A stretch of 6,008 nt of DNA from Clostridia bacterium (lineage in GTDB: Bacteria; Bacillota; Clostridia; Oscillospirales; Acutalibacteraceae), in contig JAGAZW010000030.1 in the NCBI GenBank assembly GCA_017939855.1, forward strand, positions 1 to 6,008. The letters run 5' to 3'. The notes under the pieces are model-generated. The model saw only the letters and a list, made by a program, of their open reading frames with translations. It did no database searches and was not told where the DNA came from. Below, one piece after another: positions 4,528-6,008 of the stretch; the first letter of the stretch is position 1; every line of letters starts with the position of its first letter. A program made the translations under genes and the position numbers.

Positions 4528-5801
4528 TAGATTTTCCTTCTTTTTGCTAAAATTTCTTTTTCATAATTTTTAATTATTTGGAACCACTCACCATCTGCGG
4601 GTGCTCCACACCTTTTGCAGTATTCTTCCCAAATGTCGCCCAGAGGCATAGTTTTGAATTCTTCTTGGCGAACCATAAGTTCGGTCCAGTTGTCAGAGTC
4701 TTGCATTTCGGTAAGACTTTCGTTTGGGGTGAGAAGTGCAAAAAGTAAAGCTTTTTGTATGTTTCTAAAGCCGGTTACCCATGCAGAAATGCGATTGATA
4801 GATGCATCGAAATAATCAAGAGCAATTTTAACTCTACCGCTATCAAGAGCACCGGTTCTCACAATTTCTTTTGCTATTTCCTTTGTTTCGTCGTCAAAGA
4901 GAACAACGTGGTCAGAGTCCCAACGGATGGGTCTGGTTATATGTAAGGCAATTTCGTCAAAGAAGGTAAGTAATGCAGGTATTTTATCAGATACCATTTC
5001 GGTAGGATGATAGTGACCGTTATCCATAAGAGGAATACACTTATCTTTGTTTGCTGCGGCATAGGAAAGAGAAAACTCGGCACTGCCGACGGTATAAGCT
5101 TCAACGCCAATACCGAAAACTTTAGATTCTATACAAGGCTTAACCTTTTTAAAATCGTAGGGTTCAGAAAGAATTTCGTCAATGGATTCTTTGTATCTCA
5201 TTCGTGGACCTAAACGGTCAGCGGGAATATCCTTAAAACCGTCACCGGTCCAGATATTCATAACACATTCCTGACCAAGTTCATCGGCAAGATATTGAGA
5301 AATTCTAATACAAGCCTTACCGTGTTCAATCCAAAACTTTCTGGTATCAGGGTTTGGAGAGGAGAGGGTAAGAGGATCGCACATAGGATGTGAAAAGAAA
5401 GTAGGGTTAAAGTCACAACCTAAGTTTCGTTCCTTGCAAAAATCTACCCACTTTTTAAAATGTTTTGGTTCTATCTTATCCCTGTCAACCCAACCGCCAT
5501 TTTCAGAATCAAAAATTGCATAACAAGCATGCAGGTTGAGTTTTTTTGTTCCGGGACAAAGTTTAAGAACTAAATCGATGTCATCCATTAGCTCTTCCGG
5601 AGTTGTAGCACGACCGGGGTAATTACCGGTCGTTTGAATACCACCGGTAAGAGGACCATCAGTTTTTTGATCGAAACCCTTAACATCATCGCCTTGCCAA
5701 CAATGAAGTGCTACCGGAACCGACATTAATTTGTTTATAATAGCATCAGTATCAATGCCTATTGAAGCATATGCTTTTTTTGCGTTATTGTAATTATTCA
5801 T
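4527..5801 (-). CDS. rhaA: L-rhamnose isomerase
   Basis: Isomerises L-rhamnose to L-rhamnulose using divalent metal (Mn2+ in characterised enzymes); first cytoplasmic step of L-rhamnose use. At 424 aa it fits the family (E. coli RhaA about 419). The TIM-barrel signature is complete: ALHCWQGDDVKGFD (31-44), TGNYPGRA (58-65), KLNLHACYAI (87-96), FNPTFFSHP (131-139) and NIWTGDGFKD (182-191). E234 (GVEAYTVGS), D260 and H263 (MDNGHYHP), H287 (IALHITR), D295 and D297 (WDSDHV) and D329 (ALDYFDASINR) correspond to the two-metal site residues. The start at 5801 is supported by AGGA nine bases upstream; a nearer upstream ATG meets a stop after two codons. It overlaps rhaD by one base and follows an unrecognised gene by 35 bases, so it is mid-operon. 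Confidence 0.96.
   Translation of the reverse strand: MNNYNNAKKAYASIGIDTDAIINKLMSVPVALHCWQGDDVKGFDQKTDGPLTGGIQTTGNYPGRATTPEELMDDIDLVLKLCPGTKKLNLHACYAIFDSENGGWVDRDKIEPKHFKKWVDFCKERNLGCDFNPTFFSHPMCDPLTLSSPNPDTRKFWIEHGKACIRISQYLADELGQECVMNIWTGDGFKDIPADRLGPRMRYKESIDEILSEPYDFKKVKPCIESKVFGIGVEAYTVGSAEFSLSYAAANKDKCIPLMDNGHYHPTEMVSDKIPALLTFFDEIALHITRPIRWDSDHVVLFDDETKEIAKEIVRTGALDSGRVKIALDYFDASINRISAWVTGFRNIQKALLFALLTPNESLTEMQDSDNWTELMVRQEEFKTMPLGDIWEEYCKRCGAPADGEWFQIIKNYEKEILAKRRKI
4534..4540 (-). promoter_or_regulatory. Shine-Dalgarno of rhaD inside the end of rhaA
   Basis: GAAGGAA on the minus strand ends 6 nt before the rhaD ATG (4527). It lies within the last codons of rhaA and supports the overlapping start. 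Confidence 0.7.
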
Positions 5802-5810
5802 TCTATTTCA

Positions 5811-5814
5811 TCCT
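5811..5814 (-). promoter_or_regulatory. Shine-Dalgarno of rhaA
   Basis: AGGA on the minus strand, 9 nt before the ATG at 5801. An ATG that overlaps the site (reading ATG AAA TAG) terminates at once, so 5801 is the usable start. Confidence 0.65.
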
Positions 5815-5836
5815 AATGAGTGAATTTGAATTTAAA

Positions 5837-6008
5837 TTATCCTAAAATAGTGATAGGAATATAGTGGGGTGCCATCAAACCGTTAACGGTAGCTTGGATG
5901 GTAATACGGTTAATAGCTTTTACTTGTTCACCGGCAGTTATTTTCAAAGTCCATACAGTCTTATCATAAGTGCGTCCATAGGTTTCGTAATCAAGGTGGC
6001 GGACACCA
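5837..6008 (-). CDS. C-terminal 56 residues of an unrecognised protein upstream of rhaA
   Basis: On the minus strand a frame open at the window edge ends with TAA at 5837-5839, only 35 nt before the rhaA start, so it is very probably the preceding gene of the same operon. The visible end (GVRHLDYETYGRTYDKTVW...) is rich in alternating hydrophobic and polar residues (RITIQATVNGLM, HYIPITILG), suggesting a beta-sandwich or other beta-rich C-terminus and not a kinase. It does not look like the end of RhaB, RhaM or an AraC-type regulator. I do not recognise the family. Codon use and lack of stops support real coding. Confidence 0.6.
   Translation of the reverse strand, partial: GVRHLDYETYGRTYDKTVWTLKITAGEQVKAINRITIQATVNGLMAPHYIPITILG

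Noticed and set aside
3588..4758. 13-base exact repeat taaagctttttgt at 3588-3600 and 4746-4758, considered as an attachment-site pair
   Set aside because: Short and AT-rich, and the second copy is ordinary rhaA coding sequence encoding conserved residues. Nothing between the copies looks inserted.

Overview
The window looks like a low-to-mid GC Firmicutes chromosome, probably a gut-type clostridium. Shine-Dalgarno sites are purine-rich AGGAG/AAGGAG types, coding is AT-leaning, and a fragment of a phage/ICE-type giant 'polyvalent' protein lies beside a sugar-catabolism operon. No marker gene fixes the genus.

Left part (1-3590, + strand): remains of one very large mobile-element protein, read in a single frame but interrupted by an in-frame TAA at 759-761. 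The upstream piece, open at the window edge, carries a zincin metallopeptidase domain (HEFVH plus a distal E-x3-D). The downstream piece (940 aa) begins with the helical segment that normally follows that peptidase domain in one polypeptide. It then has three serial variable cassettes: a phage Barnase/EndoU/ColicinE5-D/RelE (PBECR)-like nuclease domain, then two domains I cannot name. A near-identical linker, G-[EQ]-[FY]-SSGSPMQ-[RK]-A, follows each cassette. After the third linker comes a helical C-terminal block known from giant clostridial phage/ICE proteins, which appears to stop early.

The most unusual observation is inside cassettes 2 and 3. Each carries a second small ORF in the +1 frame (2104-2334 and 2638-2841). 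Each has a strong Shine-Dalgarno exactly 9 nt before its ATG and encodes a compact helical 67-76 aa protein. Each ends 11-44 nt before the next linker. Over the same DNA the main frame reads as a polar, disorder-like tail. Cassette 1 has no such ORF. My inference is that these are overprinted immunity/antitoxin-like genes nested in the toxin-like cassettes of a polyprotein.

Middle (3591-3711): an intergenic stretch between convergent genes with two perfect hairpins. The second, with 17-bp arms, is a good terminator for the minus-strand operon.

Right part (3712-6008, - strand): an L-rhamnose catabolic operon, transcribed right to left. It has the 3' end of an unrecognised gene, then rhaA (L-rhamnose isomerase), then rhaD (rhamnulose-1-phosphate aldolase). 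rhaA and rhaD overlap by one base (TAATG). The kinase rhaB, the regulator and the operon promoter lie outside the window. RhaA converts L-rhamnose to L-rhamnulose. After phosphorylation, RhaD cleaves it to DHAP and L-lactaldehyde. Both enzymes keep their metal and catalytic residues.
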